Part shown: positions 15,587-24,013 of the stretch, in pieces | Layout of the letters: each line of letters starts with the position of its first letter | Position numbering within the stretch: position 1 is the first letter of the stretch | Source: Gammaproteobacteria bacterium | GTDB lineage: Bacteria > Pseudomonadota > Gammaproteobacteria > Natronospirales > REEB76 | DNA length: 24,617 nt | Assembly: GCA_028871235.1 (NCBI GenBank) | Contig: JAGWNO010000008.1 | Span: 1-24,617 of the forward strand | Direction: 5' to 3' | Program-made: the position numbers and the translations under genes | Notes under the pieces: generated by a model | The model's input: only the letters and a program-made list of their open reading frames with translations | The model's database searches: none | Told to the model about the DNA's origin: nothing

Positions 15587-17449
15587 TCATTGCTGCTGCG
15601 GCCGCATCTGCGGCATCAGCATCAGTTGCTGCATATCGTGGCGCAACACCGCCTGCTGGCCCGGATCGCGGGTCGCATTCAGCAGGCCCTGGTACAGCCG
15701 CCGGGCATCGTTGATGTCACCGGCCTTCGCCAATGCCTGCGCCGCCTGATAGCGCGCCGTCTGCGCCCACTGATCCATGGCGAAAGGATCGGTGAGGGTT
15801 GCCGAACGGAGGTAGAGTGCCGCTGCCTGCGTGTAATCGCCGCTCGCCTTGTAGGAATCAGCTGTCCAGTAGAGCATCTGGCGGCGCTGATCCGGCGTCA
15901 GCTCGGTGGTGAGCAGCGCGCGGAAGAACGGGATGGTTTCTTTATTGCGGCCGATGGTCTGCAGATCAAACAGCACCGGCAGCACATCGCCCGGATCCAC
16001 CTTGGCGCCGCTTTCGAACAACGCCTGCAACGTCTTGATGCCGGCATCCGGTTTGCCGCCCAGGATGAACACCCGTGCGCGCTGCAACTGCCAGGCCACC
16101 GGATCGGTATCCGGCGGCGGCGCATCCAGACCTTCCATGAGACGCGAGGCCAACGGGATGTCGGGGATCTCCAACACGTCGTTGGCGAGCAGGTAGCGCA
16201 CATCCGGCGGGATGTCGCCCACATCCTTGAAGCGGGGGGAATCCAGATACAGGTGGCGCAACAGCGCATCGCCGTTCTTCTGTCCCTGTATCAGCGTGGC
16301 AATCTGCCAGTACGCCACGTTTTGCTGCTGCGCGCTGGAGGCATTGAAGGCCACCACGGTGAACAGCGCACAGGCGCGCACCGGATCGGAGTCGAAACGG
16401 TTGGAGGCGGCCAGGAACCATGCCTGGTCATCGCCTACCACCAGCTGCAGCTGATTACCCAGGGCTTCGCCGTAATCCAGGTATGCCTGCCACAGCATGT
16501 CGGGGGTGAGCGCGAATACGGAATCCTGTTCCAAAACGCCGGACTGCAGGCCGATGCCATTCTGCAAGGCCTGGATGCGCGCCACCGGATTCTTCAGATC
16601 AGCGGCGGCTTCCGCGGCGATGAACCAGGCGTACACGCGCTCGTCCACCGGCAGCTTGCTGTCGGTGCCGGCGGATACGGCCTTCTCCATGGCCGGCGCC
16701 GGCGCCAGCGTACCGGCGCGCAGCGATGCCAGCAGTGCCAGCATCCCCGCTTGCGCACCGCTGATGTCCTTCAAGGCATCCAGCGCCGCTTGCGGTTGAT
16801 TGGTGCGCAAAAACAGCCGTGCTTCCAGCAACGGCCAATGGCCGGCATCCTTGGGGTAATCCTGGCGGTAGCGGATCACCGCGGTCTGGGCGTCATCGAG
16901 GCGCTGATCCACCAGATAGCTGCGGATGACGAGCTGCCGCAGCTGGCTCAGGGTGGCGTCAGCGGGCGGCGTCTTGCCCCAGATGAGCGCCCGCAGCACC
17001 GCCCGCGCCTCCCGGCCGTGACCCAGTTGCAGCCAGGCATCCGCCGCCTGCATGTCTTCCCACTGGCGGAAATCGACACCCAGTCCGGCGGGCAGATGCT
17101 GCACACGCGCGATGATGTCCCCCCAGGCCTTGCTGGACTGATAGAGATAGATGCGTTGCCGTTCCCAACTCATCCAGCCCACCGCGTCCTGGGCAAAAGC
17201 CGGCTGGTCCCGGGCGACCAGTTTCAGTGCCAGGCCGGGGGCGCCGGCTGCCGCCATGGTGCTGATGTCGGCGAGGGTGGGCGTGAGACTGAAGGGCGGC
17301 ACCGGTGGCGGCTGCGGGGCCGGCGGCGTCCTGGCTGCCGCTGCCTTGCCGTGCTGCTGCTTGTGTTTCTGCGCCGCCTGCGCCGGTGCCCCCGCCACCA
17401 GCAGGCAGGCGGCGAGGATAATCAGGATGCGCCGGATGGAGATGCGCAT
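15587..17449 (-). CDS. Exported helical-repeat (TPR-like) protein of unknown function
   Basis: I do not recognise a named family. From ATG 17449 the protein has 620 residues with a signal peptide (MRISIRRILIILAACLLVAG, cleavage after AQA), then a Lys/His/Gln-rich stretch and a proline-rich one (about 25-60). The remainder is helical with repeated Ala/Leu patterns resembling tetratricopeptide repeats, such as AAALYLRSATLTDPFA and AAQALAKAGDINDARRLYQG near the C-terminus. The tail is rich in Met and Gln. It is probably a periplasmic scaffold protein. An upstream ATG (17497) lies inside the terminator hairpin of the rplS operon and would spoil the signal peptide, so I rejected it. Confidence 0.8.
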   Translation of the reverse strand: MRISIRRILIILAACLLVAGAPAQAAQKHKQQHGKAAAARTPPAPQPPPVPPFSLTPTLADISTMAAAGAPGLALKLVARDQPAFAQDAVGWMSWERQRIYLYQSSKAWGDIIARVQHLPAGLGVDFRQWEDMQAADAWLQLGHGREARAVLRALIWGKTPPADATLSQLRQLVIRSYLVDQRLDDAQTAVIRYRQDYPKDAGHWPLLEARLFLRTNQPQAALDALKDISGAQAGMLALLASLRAGTLAPAPAMEKAVSAGTDSKLPVDERVYAWFIAAEAAADLKNPVARIQALQNGIGLQSGVLEQDSVFALTPDMLWQAYLDYGEALGNQLQLVVGDDQAWFLAASNRFDSDPVRACALFTVVAFNASSAQQQNVAYWQIATLIQGQKNGDALLRHLYLDSPRFKDVGDIPPDVRYLLANDVLEIPDIPLASRLMEGLDAPPPDTDPVAWQLQRARVFILGGKPDAGIKTLQALFESGAKVDPGDVLPVLFDLQTIGRNKETIPFFRALLTTELTPDQRRQMLYWTADSYKASGDYTQAAALYLRSATLTDPFAMDQWAQTARYQAAQALAKAGDINDARRLYQGLLNATRDPGQQAVLRHDMQQLMLMPQMRPQQQ

Positions 17450-17469
17450 GGGATGCGGAGCCTGTAAAT

Positions 17470-17498
17470 AATGACGGGTGCCGTGGGCACCCGTCATT
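17470..17498 (-). terminator. Strong hairpin after rplS, probable operon terminator
   Basis: AATGACGGGTGCC and GGCACCCGTCATT pair perfectly over 13 bp around a three-base loop. It begins 27 bp after the rplS stop. On the minus strand ATTTAC follows, a poor T-run, so it may act as an intrinsic terminator or mainly protect the 3' end. It separates the ribosomal operon from the exported repeat protein. Confidence 0.75.
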
Positions 17499-17524
17499 GT
17501 ATCAGCCGCTCCGGGCGATCCGGT

Positions 17525-17866
17525 TCACACCTTCTCGCGGATGCGGGCCGCCTTGCCGGACAGGTCGCGCAGGTAGTAGAGCTTGGCGCGCCGCACATCA
17601 CCCTTGCGCTTCAGCTCGATGGCGCCGATGGCGGGGCTGTGGGTCTGGAAGGTGCGCTCCACACCTTCGCCGTGGGAAATCTTGCGCACCGTGAAGGAGG
17701 AATTGAGGCCGCGGCTCTTCTTGGCGATGACCATGCCCTCGAAGGCCTGCAGACGCTCGCGGTCGCCGTCCTTCACCTTCACCTGCACCACCACGGTATC
17801 CCCCGGTGTGAACTCGGGAATATCCCTGAGTTGCGCCTTCTCAATCTGCTCGATGATCTTGTTCAT
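17525..17866 (-). CDS. rplS: Large ribosomal subunit protein bL19
   Basis: bL19 sits at the 30S-50S interface. The 113-residue protein shows the normal sequence: MNKIIEQIEKAQL, FTPGDTVVVQVKVKDGDRER, VIAKKSRGLNSSFTVRKIS, and GEGVERTFQTHSP, with the basic C-terminal part RRAKLYYLRDLSGKAARIRE. Length is as usual (E. coli 115). It is the last gene of the rpsP operon, 26 bp after trmD, and is followed by a strong hairpin. Confidence 0.98.
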   Translation of the reverse strand: MNKIIEQIEKAQLRDIPEFTPGDTVVVQVKVKDGDRERLQAFEGMVIAKKSRGLNSSFTVRKISHGEGVERTFQTHSPAIGAIELKRKGDVRRAKLYYLRDLSGKAARIREKV

Positions 17867-17892
17867 GGCCGTATACCTTAAGTGTCTGAAAC

Positions 17893-18642
17893 TCAGTCTT
17901 GTGCCTGTTGATACTCGCGGATGAATTCGTCCAGCAGCCGGCGCTCATCCGCACTCAAAGACAGTTTTGCCAGCAGTTCCGGGCGCCGCAACCAGGTACG
18001 ACCCAGCGCCTGTTTCTGACGCCAGCGGCGGACCGCCGCGTGATCGCCGCTCAACAGCACTTCCGGCACGCGCCGGCCCTCGCTGGCCTCGGGGCGCGTA
18101 TAGTGCGGATAATCCAGCAGCCCGTTCATGAACGAATCCTGGACCGCAGAATCCTCGTCGCCCAGCGCGCCGGGTATGAGCCGTGCCAGCGCGTCGATCA
18201 ATACCAGCGCCGGCAGTTCGCCGCCGGAGAGCACGTAATCGCCGATGGAGACTTCCTCATCCACCTCGGCCTCGATGACGCGCTCATCAATACCTTCGTA
18301 ACGGCCCGCCACCAGCAGCAGCGCCGGCAGCGCCGCAAGGCGCTGCACGCCCGCCTGCTCCAGCCGTACACCCTGCGGGCTGAGATAGATCACGCGCGTC
18401 CGCGGACCCGCCGCTGCCCGCGCCGCGGCGATCGCCGCGCACAGGGGTTCCACTTTCATCACCATCCCCGGGCCGCCGCCGAAAGGCCGGTCGTCCACGG
18501 TACGATGCCTGTCACCGGTGTAGTCCCGCGGGTTCCACTGGCGCACCGTGAGCAACCCGCGTTTCACTGCCCGTCCGGTGACCCCGAAACCGAGCAGCGT
18601 CGTCGCCATCTCCGGGAAGAGCGTCACCACGTCGATACGCAT
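17893..18642 (-). CDS. trmD: tRNA (guanine-N1-)-methyltransferase
   Basis: TrmD methylates G37 next to the anticodon, using SAM, and prevents frameshifting. The 249-residue protein has the SPOUT knot region LLVAGRYEGIDERVIEAEVD and SIGDYVLSGGELPALVLIDA (about 130-170), the early RQWNPRDYTGDRHRTVDDRP and GGGPGMVMK, and the domain-linking DSFMNGLLDYPHYTRP. AGGAGG six bases before the ATG is the strongest ribosome site in the operon. It starts 10 bp after rimM. Confidence 0.98.
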   Translation of the reverse strand: MRIDVVTLFPEMATTLLGFGVTGRAVKRGLLTVRQWNPRDYTGDRHRTVDDRPFGGGPGMVMKVEPLCAAIAAARAAAGPRTRVIYLSPQGVRLEQAGVQRLAALPALLLVAGRYEGIDERVIEAEVDEEVSIGDYVLSGGELPALVLIDALARLIPGALGDEDSAVQDSFMNGLLDYPHYTRPEASEGRRVPEVLLSGDHAAVRRWRQKQALGRTWLRRPELLAKLSLSADERRLLDEFIREYQQAQD

Positions 18643-18652
18643 GGCGCTCCTC

Positions 18653-19165
18653 CTAAAATTCCGGATCCCAGTCCACGCGTATCAGGCCGGCGTCGAGATC
18701 CACATCCTTGATGACCTGACCGCGGATGAAGGGGATCAACCGCTGCCGCTCACCTTCCACCACCAGCACATCATTGGCGCCGGTTTCCATCAAGTCTGCC
18801 ACTCTGCCGAGTACGCGTCCGTCGGCAAGCCGTACCTCCAGTCCCACCAGGTCCGCCCAGTAGTACTCGCCGGGCCGGGTCGCGGCGAGCTGATCACGAC
18901 GCACGGCGATCTCCGCTCCCAACAGCACGGCGGCCTGATCGCGATCGGTGACGCCCTCGAACCGTACAATCACAGACTTGCCATGGGCGCGGCCTTCAGC
19001 CACCGCCCGCTCACGCCATTCGCCCTCCAGCAGCAACTGCCAGGGACGGTATTCGATGATCTGTTCCCGCGGTTCGGTCCAGGACAGCAGTTTCACCCAG
19101 CCCTTGATGCCAAACAGACCCACCACCTTGCCGAGGATGATGCGCCGGGCAGCCTTCTCGGACAT
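18653..19165 (-). CDS. rimM: 16S rRNA processing protein RimM
   Basis: RimM binds ribosomal protein uS19 and helps mature the 30S head. The 170-residue product has the N-terminal RimM domain (LGKVVGLFGIKGWVKLLSWT) and a PRC-barrel C-terminal domain (YYWADLVGLEVRLADGRVLG, ending LIRVDWDPEF). Length fits the family (E. coli 182). It begins 20 bp after rpsP. Confidence 0.96.
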   Translation of the reverse strand: MSEKAARRIILGKVVGLFGIKGWVKLLSWTEPREQIIEYRPWQLLLEGEWRERAVAEGRAHGKSVIVRFEGVTDRDQAAVLLGAEIAVRRDQLAATRPGEYYWADLVGLEVRLADGRVLGRVADLMETGANDVLVVEGERQRLIPFIRGQVIKDVDLDAGLIRVDWDPEF

Positions 19166-19185
19166 GGCGCGGACAGGCGCCGGAA

Positions 19186-19434
19186 TCAGACGGCGACCTT
19201 GTGTTCCTTGATGAGGTAAGAGACGCGGTCGGATGGCTGCGCGCCCTTGGAAATCCAGTATTTGACGCGCTCGGCGTCCAGGCGCAGCGTCTCCTCGTGA
19301 GCCACCGCCATCGGGTTATAGAAGCCGAGACGCTCGATGTAGTGGCCGTCGCGGGCCGAACGGCTGTCGGTCACAACCACGTGATAGAAGGGGCGCTTCT
19401 TGGCGCCGCCGCGCGTCAAACGAATGGTCACCAT
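19186..19434 (-). CDS. rpsP: Small ribosomal subunit protein bS16
   Basis: An 82-residue protein, the same length as E. coli S16: MVTIRLTRGGAKKRPFYHVV, DSRSARDGHYIERLGFYNP, then ISKGAQPSDRVSYLIKEH. I chose ATG 19434 because the conserved family start is MVTIRL. A TTG three codons upstream is in frame, but its spacing to AGAGGA is too short; for the ATG the spacing is about 11 bases, slightly long. First of the four rpsP-rimM-trmD-rplS genes. Confidence 0.98.
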   Translation of the reverse strand: MVTIRLTRGGAKKRPFYHVVVTDSRSARDGHYIERLGFYNPMAVAHEETLRLDAERVKYWISKGAQPSDRVSYLIKEHKVAV

Positions 19435-19468
19435 GGAATTCAATATCCTCTGAATGCGAATCCGGGCT

Positions 19469-19485
19469 CACCGGCATGCCCGGTG
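19469..19485 (-). promoter_or_regulatory. Leader hairpin upstream of rpsP
   Basis: CACCGG-CATGC-CCGGTG is a 6-bp perfect stem with a five-base loop in the expected 5' leader of the rpsP mRNA, about 35 bp before the start codon. It might serve leader control or simply stability; I cannot assign a known leader motif to it. Confidence 0.35.
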
Positions 19486-19502
19486 GCCAAAATGGACTGC
19501 GC

Positions 19503-19530
19503 ATTTTACGGGATTCTGGCCAAAAGTGAA
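19503..19530 (-). promoter_or_regulatory. Candidate promoter of the rpsP operon
   Basis: On the minus strand TTCACT (19530-19525), a 16-bp spacer and TAAAAT (19508-19503) resemble a sigma-70 promoter (4/6 and 5/6 matches). It sits in the gap after ffh, so the ribosomal genes can be transcribed apart from ffh. The start would be near 19496. Confidence 0.55.
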
Positions 19531-19565
19531 GGGGCGTGAAGGACTTGCAGCGCCCTGCGCGGCCC

Positions 19566-20918
19566 TCAACGGGGTGAAAACCCGGGCGGCAGGCGGCCTT
19601 TCATGCCCCGGAGCATGCGCGCCATGCCGCCCCCGGCCATCTGCTGCATGACCCGGGAGAACTGCTCAAACTGCTTGAGCAGCCGGTTGATGTCCTGTAC
19701 CTGGGTGCCGGAACCCTGGGCGATGCGCCGCCGCCGCGAACCGTTGACGATCTCCGGCCGCCGGCGTTCCCGGGGAGTCATGGAATTGATGATGGCGATC
19801 TGGCGGCGGATCTCCCGGTCGTTGAGTTGCGACTTGGCCGGCTCGGGGATGCGCATGCTTCCGGGCAGCTTATCCAGCAAGGCGCCGATCCCGCCCATGT
19901 TCAGCATCTGCTGCAGTTGCGCGCGGAAATCCTCCAGATCGAAGCCCTTGCCCTGCTTGAGCTTGCGGGTGATTTCCCCGGCCTGTTCCCGGTCCGCCTG
20001 CTGCCGGGCTTCTTCGGCCAGCGTCAGCACATCCCCCATGCCAAGGATACGTGACGCCATGCGGTCGGCGTGGAACACTTCCAGTGCGGCAATCTTCTCG
20101 CCCACGCCCATGAACTTGATGGGTGCGCCGGTGATTTGTTTCACTGACAGCGCGGCGCCGCCGCGCGCGTCGCCATCCGCCTTGGTGAGTACGATGCCAG
20201 TGAGCGCCAGGGCCTTGCCGAAAGCGGCGGCGGCATTGGCGGCATCCTGACCCGCCATGGCATCCACCACGAACAGGGTCTCAACCGGCGAGACGGCCGC
20301 ATGCAGGCGTTGCGCCTCCTGCATCATCTCCTCATCCACATGCAGACGGCCGGCGGTATCCACGATCAGCACCTCGAAGAGGCGCTTGCGCGCTTCCTCC
20401 AGGGCCGCCGCCGCGATGCGCACCGCATCACCTGGCGGTGCCAGATACTCCACGCCGATCTCGCCGGCGAGTTTCTGCAATTGTTCGCGCGCGGCGGGGC
20501 GCTGGACATCGGCGCTTACCAGCGCCACTTTTCTGTGAAGGCGGTCACGCAGATGGCGGGCGAGCTTGGCGGCCGTGGTGGTCTTGCCGGCACCCTGCAG
20601 ACCGGCGAGCAATATCACCGCCGGCGGGCGCGCATTCAGGCTGAGCGCAGACTTGCCGCCCATGACAGTTACAAGCTCATCGTGCACGATCTTGATGAAC
20701 GCCTGGCCCGGGGTGAGACTCCTGAGCACTTCTGCGCCCAGCGCGCGTGCGCGTACCTGGTCGATGAAGGTTTTCACCACCGGCACCGCCACATCCGCTT
20801 CCAGGAGTGCCACCCGCACCTCACGCAGTGCATCGCGGATGTTGTTCTCGGTCAGCCGTCCGCTGCCGCGCAGGGCAGCCAGCGTGCGCGTGAGGCGTTC
20901 GCTCAAAGCTTCAAACAT
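19566..20918 (-). CDS. ffh: Signal recognition particle protein Ffh
   Basis: Ffh binds 4.5S RNA and signal sequences and, with FtsY, targets inner-membrane proteins. From ATG 20918 it has 450 residues opening MFEALSERLTRTLAALRG, as in E. coli (453). The N domain includes ALLEADVAVPVVKTF; the GTPase has GLQGAGKTT (G1), DTAGRLHVDEEMM (G3) and TKADGDARGG (G4). The M domain ends with GSRRRRIAQGSG, the RNA-binding site, and a Met/Gly-rich tail ending PPGFSPR. A TTG five codons upstream is in frame but adds residues not found in the family. It starts 30 bp after a metallo-beta-lactamase-fold gene on the same strand. Confidence 0.98.
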   Translation of the reverse strand: MFEALSERLTRTLAALRGSGRLTENNIRDALREVRVALLEADVAVPVVKTFIDQVRARALGAEVLRSLTPGQAFIKIVHDELVTVMGGKSALSLNARPPAVILLAGLQGAGKTTTAAKLARHLRDRLHRKVALVSADVQRPAAREQLQKLAGEIGVEYLAPPGDAVRIAAAALEEARKRLFEVLIVDTAGRLHVDEEMMQEAQRLHAAVSPVETLFVVDAMAGQDAANAAAAFGKALALTGIVLTKADGDARGGAALSVKQITGAPIKFMGVGEKIAALEVFHADRMASRILGMGDVLTLAEEARQQADREQAGEITRKLKQGKGFDLEDFRAQLQQMLNMGGIGALLDKLPGSMRIPEPAKSQLNDREIRRQIAIINSMTPRERRRPEIVNGSRRRRIAQGSGTQVQDINRLLKQFEQFSRVMQQMAGGGMARMLRGMKGRLPPGFSPR

Positions 20919-20948
20919 GGGTGCGGATGCCAAGAAACAAGAATGTGA

Positions 20949-21713
20949 TTATAGCTCGAAGACTTCACCGCCTCTGAGACGCTGTACCCGCCGGTCCGGT
21001 AATGCCGCCTGCATCTCAGCGAAGATCTCCTCCTCGGCGCCGGGCTTGAGGTGGGTGAGCCAGATTTCCGGGGTGTGCCGCAGTTTTGGCAGGTCGGTAG
21101 CGAGCGTGCGCGGGCAGTAATGCCGGGCAAGCTCCGCAATTTCTGCGTTACGGTTGGGGAAAGCGCATTCGATCACCAGCACGTTTACCTGTGCGTAACC
21201 ATTGAGCGCCCGCCAGAAACTTTCGTTGGGACCGGTGTCGCCGCTGAAGGCGAATACCGCGCCGTCTGCCTCGATGATGTAGCCCGCCGCCGGCACCGAA
21301 TGGTTAACCGCCACCGCCTCCAGGGTACGATCACCGAGTGTCACGCGCGCGCCGGGTTCCAGGATCCCGTATTGCAGCGCTGGGGCCTCCCGGTTCGGCA
21401 GTTCCGCGAAATCCGGCCACATGACCCAATTGAAGATATGCTTGCGCACCGCGGCCAGGGTTTCCTCGCGGCCGTGCACCATGATTGGAGACTTCAGCGT
21501 ATCGAACACCGTATCCAGCAGCAGCGGCAGGCCGCAGGTATGGTCCAGATGTGAATGGGTGAGAAACACGTGCCGGACACGGCGCAATACAGCAAGCGGC
21601 AGATCGCCGATACCGGTACCGGTATCGACCAGGATGTCCTCGTCCACCATTAACGATGTAGTGCGCAGTCCCGCACCGATGCCGCCGCTGCAACCGAGTA
21701 TCTTGATGCGCAT
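20949..21713 (-). CDS. Metallo-beta-lactamase-fold hydrolase, class II cyclic-nucleotide phosphodiesterase-like
   Basis: The 254-residue protein carries the metal motif HSHLDH (His53, His55, Asp57, His58), then His138 (NHSVPAAG) and Asp159 (FSGDTGPNESFW), enough for a two-metal site. The HSHLDHTCGLPLL stretch is close to the class II cyclic-nucleotide phosphodiesterase signature, and RNase Z-like enzymes are the nearest alternative. Activity on cAMP is a family-based guess. The start is ATG 21713 (MRIKILGCSGG), since the family normally opens there; an ATG seven codons upstream is possible. It lies at the head of the ffh run with only 30 bp between, and diverges from ypjD, a position ffh itself holds in E. 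coli. Confidence 0.78.
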   Translation of the reverse strand: MRIKILGCSGGIGAGLRTTSLMVDEDILVDTGTGIGDLPLAVLRRVRHVFLTHSHLDHTCGLPLLLDTVFDTLKSPIMVHGREETLAAVRKHIFNWVMWPDFAELPNREAPALQYGILEPGARVTLGDRTLEAVAVNHSVPAAGYIIEADGAVFAFSGDTGPNESFWRALNGYAQVNVLVIECAFPNRNAEIAELARHYCPRTLATDLPKLRHTPEIWLTHLKPGAEEEIFAEMQAALPDRRVQRLRGGEVFEL

Positions 21714-21836
21714 CCCGTCTGCCCCGCAGCGCATGACTGCCGCGGCAAGCTTACCACAAGGCTTGGCGGCGGCTTCACCCGTGACGGTGCCTGTGCGATG
21801 ATGGGTCGGCGATTCCCATAACATCCGAGTTTCGTT

Positions 21837-22667
21837 ATGCGCTTCACCGGCATGGCTGTCCTCGACTTGGTGCTGTACTGCCTGGCTGCCCTGGCGCTGC
21901 TGCTGGGGTTTTTCCGGACGGGACCGGCATTCGTGCGCGAACGGAAAAGTTTCGCCGGAAGTGCCGCAGTGGCGGCAGTGGCGATACATACACTGCAGCT
22001 GTACACCCTGATCTTCTCGCCCCACGGCATGGATCTGGGATTCTTCAACACCGCTTCCCTGGTAGGCTGGCTGGTAGCGCTGATTGCGCTCACCACCTTC
22101 CTCAGGCCGCACTTCGAAAACCTCGGCATCGTGCTGTTCCCGCTGGCGGGTATCAGCGTGGTGCTGGCGGAAACCTTCCCCGGCGACAGGCTGCTGGTGC
22201 CGGGAAACGATTGGCCGCTGGATGCGCACATCATCCTGTCCCTGATCGCCTACAGCCTGCTCAGCGTGGCGGCGCTGCAGGCATTACTCATCGCCGTGCA
22301 GGAATACCGCCTGCGCCGGCACGTGCCGGGCGGGGTGTGGAGCGCACTGCCACCGCTGCAGATCATGGAGCGTTTCCTGTTCCAGCTGCTGGCCACCGGT
22401 TTCATCCTGCTGACGCTGGCGCTGTTCACCGGCCTCATCTTCGTGAAAAACCTGTTCGCACAGCACCTGGTGCACAAGACCGTGCTGTCGCTGCTGGCCT
22501 GGCTGGTGTTCGCCATCCTGCTGTGGGGCCGCTGGCGGTTTGGCTGGCGCGGACGCACCGCCATCCGCTGGACGCTCGGCGGTTTCGTGGTGCTGATGCT
22601 GGCTTATTTCGGCAGCAAACTGGTGCTGGAGCTGATCCTTGGCCGGCACTGGAACCTCCTGTCCTGA
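21837..22667 (+). CDS. ypjD: CcsA-family inner membrane protein YpjD
   Basis: The 276-residue product has about eight hydrophobic helices and belongs to the cytochrome c assembly (CcsA/CcmC-like) family. The SPHGMDLGFFNTASLVGWLVA stretch in the first third and DAHIILSLIAYSLLSVAALQ in the middle are typical of YpjD. The E. coli protein has been linked to magnesium/cobalt handling with its neighbour YfjD rather than to cytochrome assembly; the true function is not settled. The corB-type gene begins 16 bp after its stop, the same pairing as in E. coli. Confidence 0.88.
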   Translation: MRFTGMAVLDLVLYCLAALALLLGFFRTGPAFVRERKSFAGSAAVAAVAIHTLQLYTLIFSPHGMDLGFFNTASLVGWLVALIALTTFLRPHFENLGIVLFPLAGISVVLAETFPGDRLLVPGNDWPLDAHIILSLIAYSLLSVAALQALLIAVQEYRLRRHVPGGVWSALPPLQIMERFLFQLLATGFILLTLALFTGLIFVKNLFAQHLVHKTVLSLLAWLVFAILLWGRWRFGWRGRTAIRWTLGGFVVLMLAYFGSKLVLELILGRHWNLLS

Positions 22668-22683
22668 GCGAGGTAACCGGGTT

Positions 22684-23976
22684 TTGGAAAATATACCCAC
22701 CTGGGCACTCATCCTCGCGCTGATCATACTGCTGATCCTGTCTTCCTTTTTCTCCGGCTCCGAGACCGGGCTCATCTCCCTCAACCGTTATCGCCTGCGG
22801 CATCTGGCGCGCGCCGGTCATCGCGGCGCTATCCTCGCTGACCGGTTGCTGCAGCGCCCGGAACGTTTTATCGGTATCGTCCTGCTGGGTAACACCCTCA
22901 CAAATATTTTCGCGGCCACGCTGGCGACCCTGATCGCGCTGCGCATCGGCGGCGACAGCGCGTTGGCGGTGGCTCCGCTCCTGATAGCCCTGCTGCTGCT
23001 CATCTTCGGCGAAGTCGCGCCGAAAACTCTGGCGGCCATGCACCCCGAAAAACTGGCGTTCCCCGCCGCATTCATCTTCGTGCCCCTGCTACGCATCTTC
23101 TATCCACTTGTCTGGGTGGTGAATCTGCTCGCCAATTCCGTCCTGTGGCTGTTCGGAGTACGCAGCAGTTGGTCCGGTCCGCACTCCATGAGCCGCGAAG
23201 AGCTGCGTACCGTGGTCATGGAAGCCGGCGCCCTCATCCCGAAGCGTCACCAGCGCATGCTGCTCAGCATCCTGGATCTGGAAAAGATCACCGTGGAAGA
23301 CATCATGGTGCCCCGCAACGAAATCAGCGGCATTGACATCAGCGCCGGTTGGGACGAGATCATGGCGCAACTGCGCAGCAGCCAGCACACGCGCCTGCCG
23401 GTATATGAGGGCAGCATCGACGATATTCTGGGATTCGTACATGCCCGCCAGTTCCTGCATCTGCTGGTGCATGAGCAACCCAACAGCGAGATGCTGCGTG
23501 CCATCCTCCGTGAACCCTATTTCGTGCCGGCAGGCACTTCACTGCAGCAGCAGCTCCTGAATTTCCAGGCGGTCAAGCGCCGCATCGGCCTGGTGGTGGA
23601 CGAGTACGGCGACATCCAGGGACTGGTAACGCTGGAGGACATTCTCGAGGAGATCGTGGGCGAGTTCACCTCGGACCCGGCCACCCAGCAAAAGGACATA
23701 TATAAGGAATCTGAGGACAGCTATCTGGTGAACGGCAGCACCAACATCCGCGCCCTGAACCGCGCCATGCACTGGAAGTTGCCAACCGATGGCCCCAAGA
23801 CCCTCAACGGCCTGATACTCGAATATCTGGAAACCATCCCCCAGCCCGGCACCAGTCTGAAACTGGCGGGCTATCCATTGGAAATCGTGCAGACCACGGG
23901 CAGTGCCATAAAAACCGTCAGGATCCATCCCCACACGGATGCTGCACCCGAAAAGAATCTGCCGCCGATTTCATGA
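22684..23976 (+). CDS. corB: CNNM/CorB-family magnesium transport protein (YfjD type)
   Basis: A membrane DUF21 domain (about 5-180, three to four helices, with SSFFSGSETGLISLNRYRLR and FGEVAPKTLAAMHPEK) is followed by a pair of CBS domains (about 200-330, DIMVPRNEISGID and GLVVDEYGDIQGLVTLEDIL) and a CorC/HlyC C-terminal domain. Such proteins move Mg2+ (or Co2+) out of the cell; the CBS pair likely senses Mg-ATP. I chose TTG 22684 as start: AGGT lies nine bases upstream, and the resulting opening LENIPTWALI parallels E. coli YfjD. A longer ATG frame from 22639 would overlap ypjD. 430 residues. Confidence 0.9.
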   Translation: MENIPTWALILALIILLILSSFFSGSETGLISLNRYRLRHLARAGHRGAILADRLLQRPERFIGIVLLGNTLTNIFAATLATLIALRIGGDSALAVAPLLIALLLLIFGEVAPKTLAAMHPEKLAFPAAFIFVPLLRIFYPLVWVVNLLANSVLWLFGVRSSWSGPHSMSREELRTVVMEAGALIPKRHQRMLLSILDLEKITVEDIMVPRNEISGIDISAGWDEIMAQLRSSQHTRLPVYEGSIDDILGFVHARQFLHLLVHEQPNSEMLRAILREPYFVPAGTSLQQQLLNFQAVKRRIGLVVDEYGDIQGLVTLEDILEEIVGEFTSDPATQQKDIYKESEDSYLVNGSTNIRALNRAMHWKLPTDGPKTLNGLILEYLETIPQPGTSLKLAGYPLEIVQTTGSAIKTVRIHPHTDAAPEKNLPPIS

Positions 23977-24013
23977 ATGGGAACTGACACCATCTGCCGT
24001 TTTAAAGTATGGC

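Noticed and set aside
15095..17467. 790-codon plus-strand frame, the longest in the window
   Set aside because: It crosses two minus-strand genes (the PLP decarboxylase and the exported repeat protein), has no start signal and reads as His/Gln/Arg-rich antisense. The minus-strand signal peptide and PLP motifs settle the strand.
23977..24013. Possible two-way terminator between corB and radA
   Set aside because: Only an imperfect AT-rich inverted repeat partly overlapping the radA stop is seen; too weak to call.
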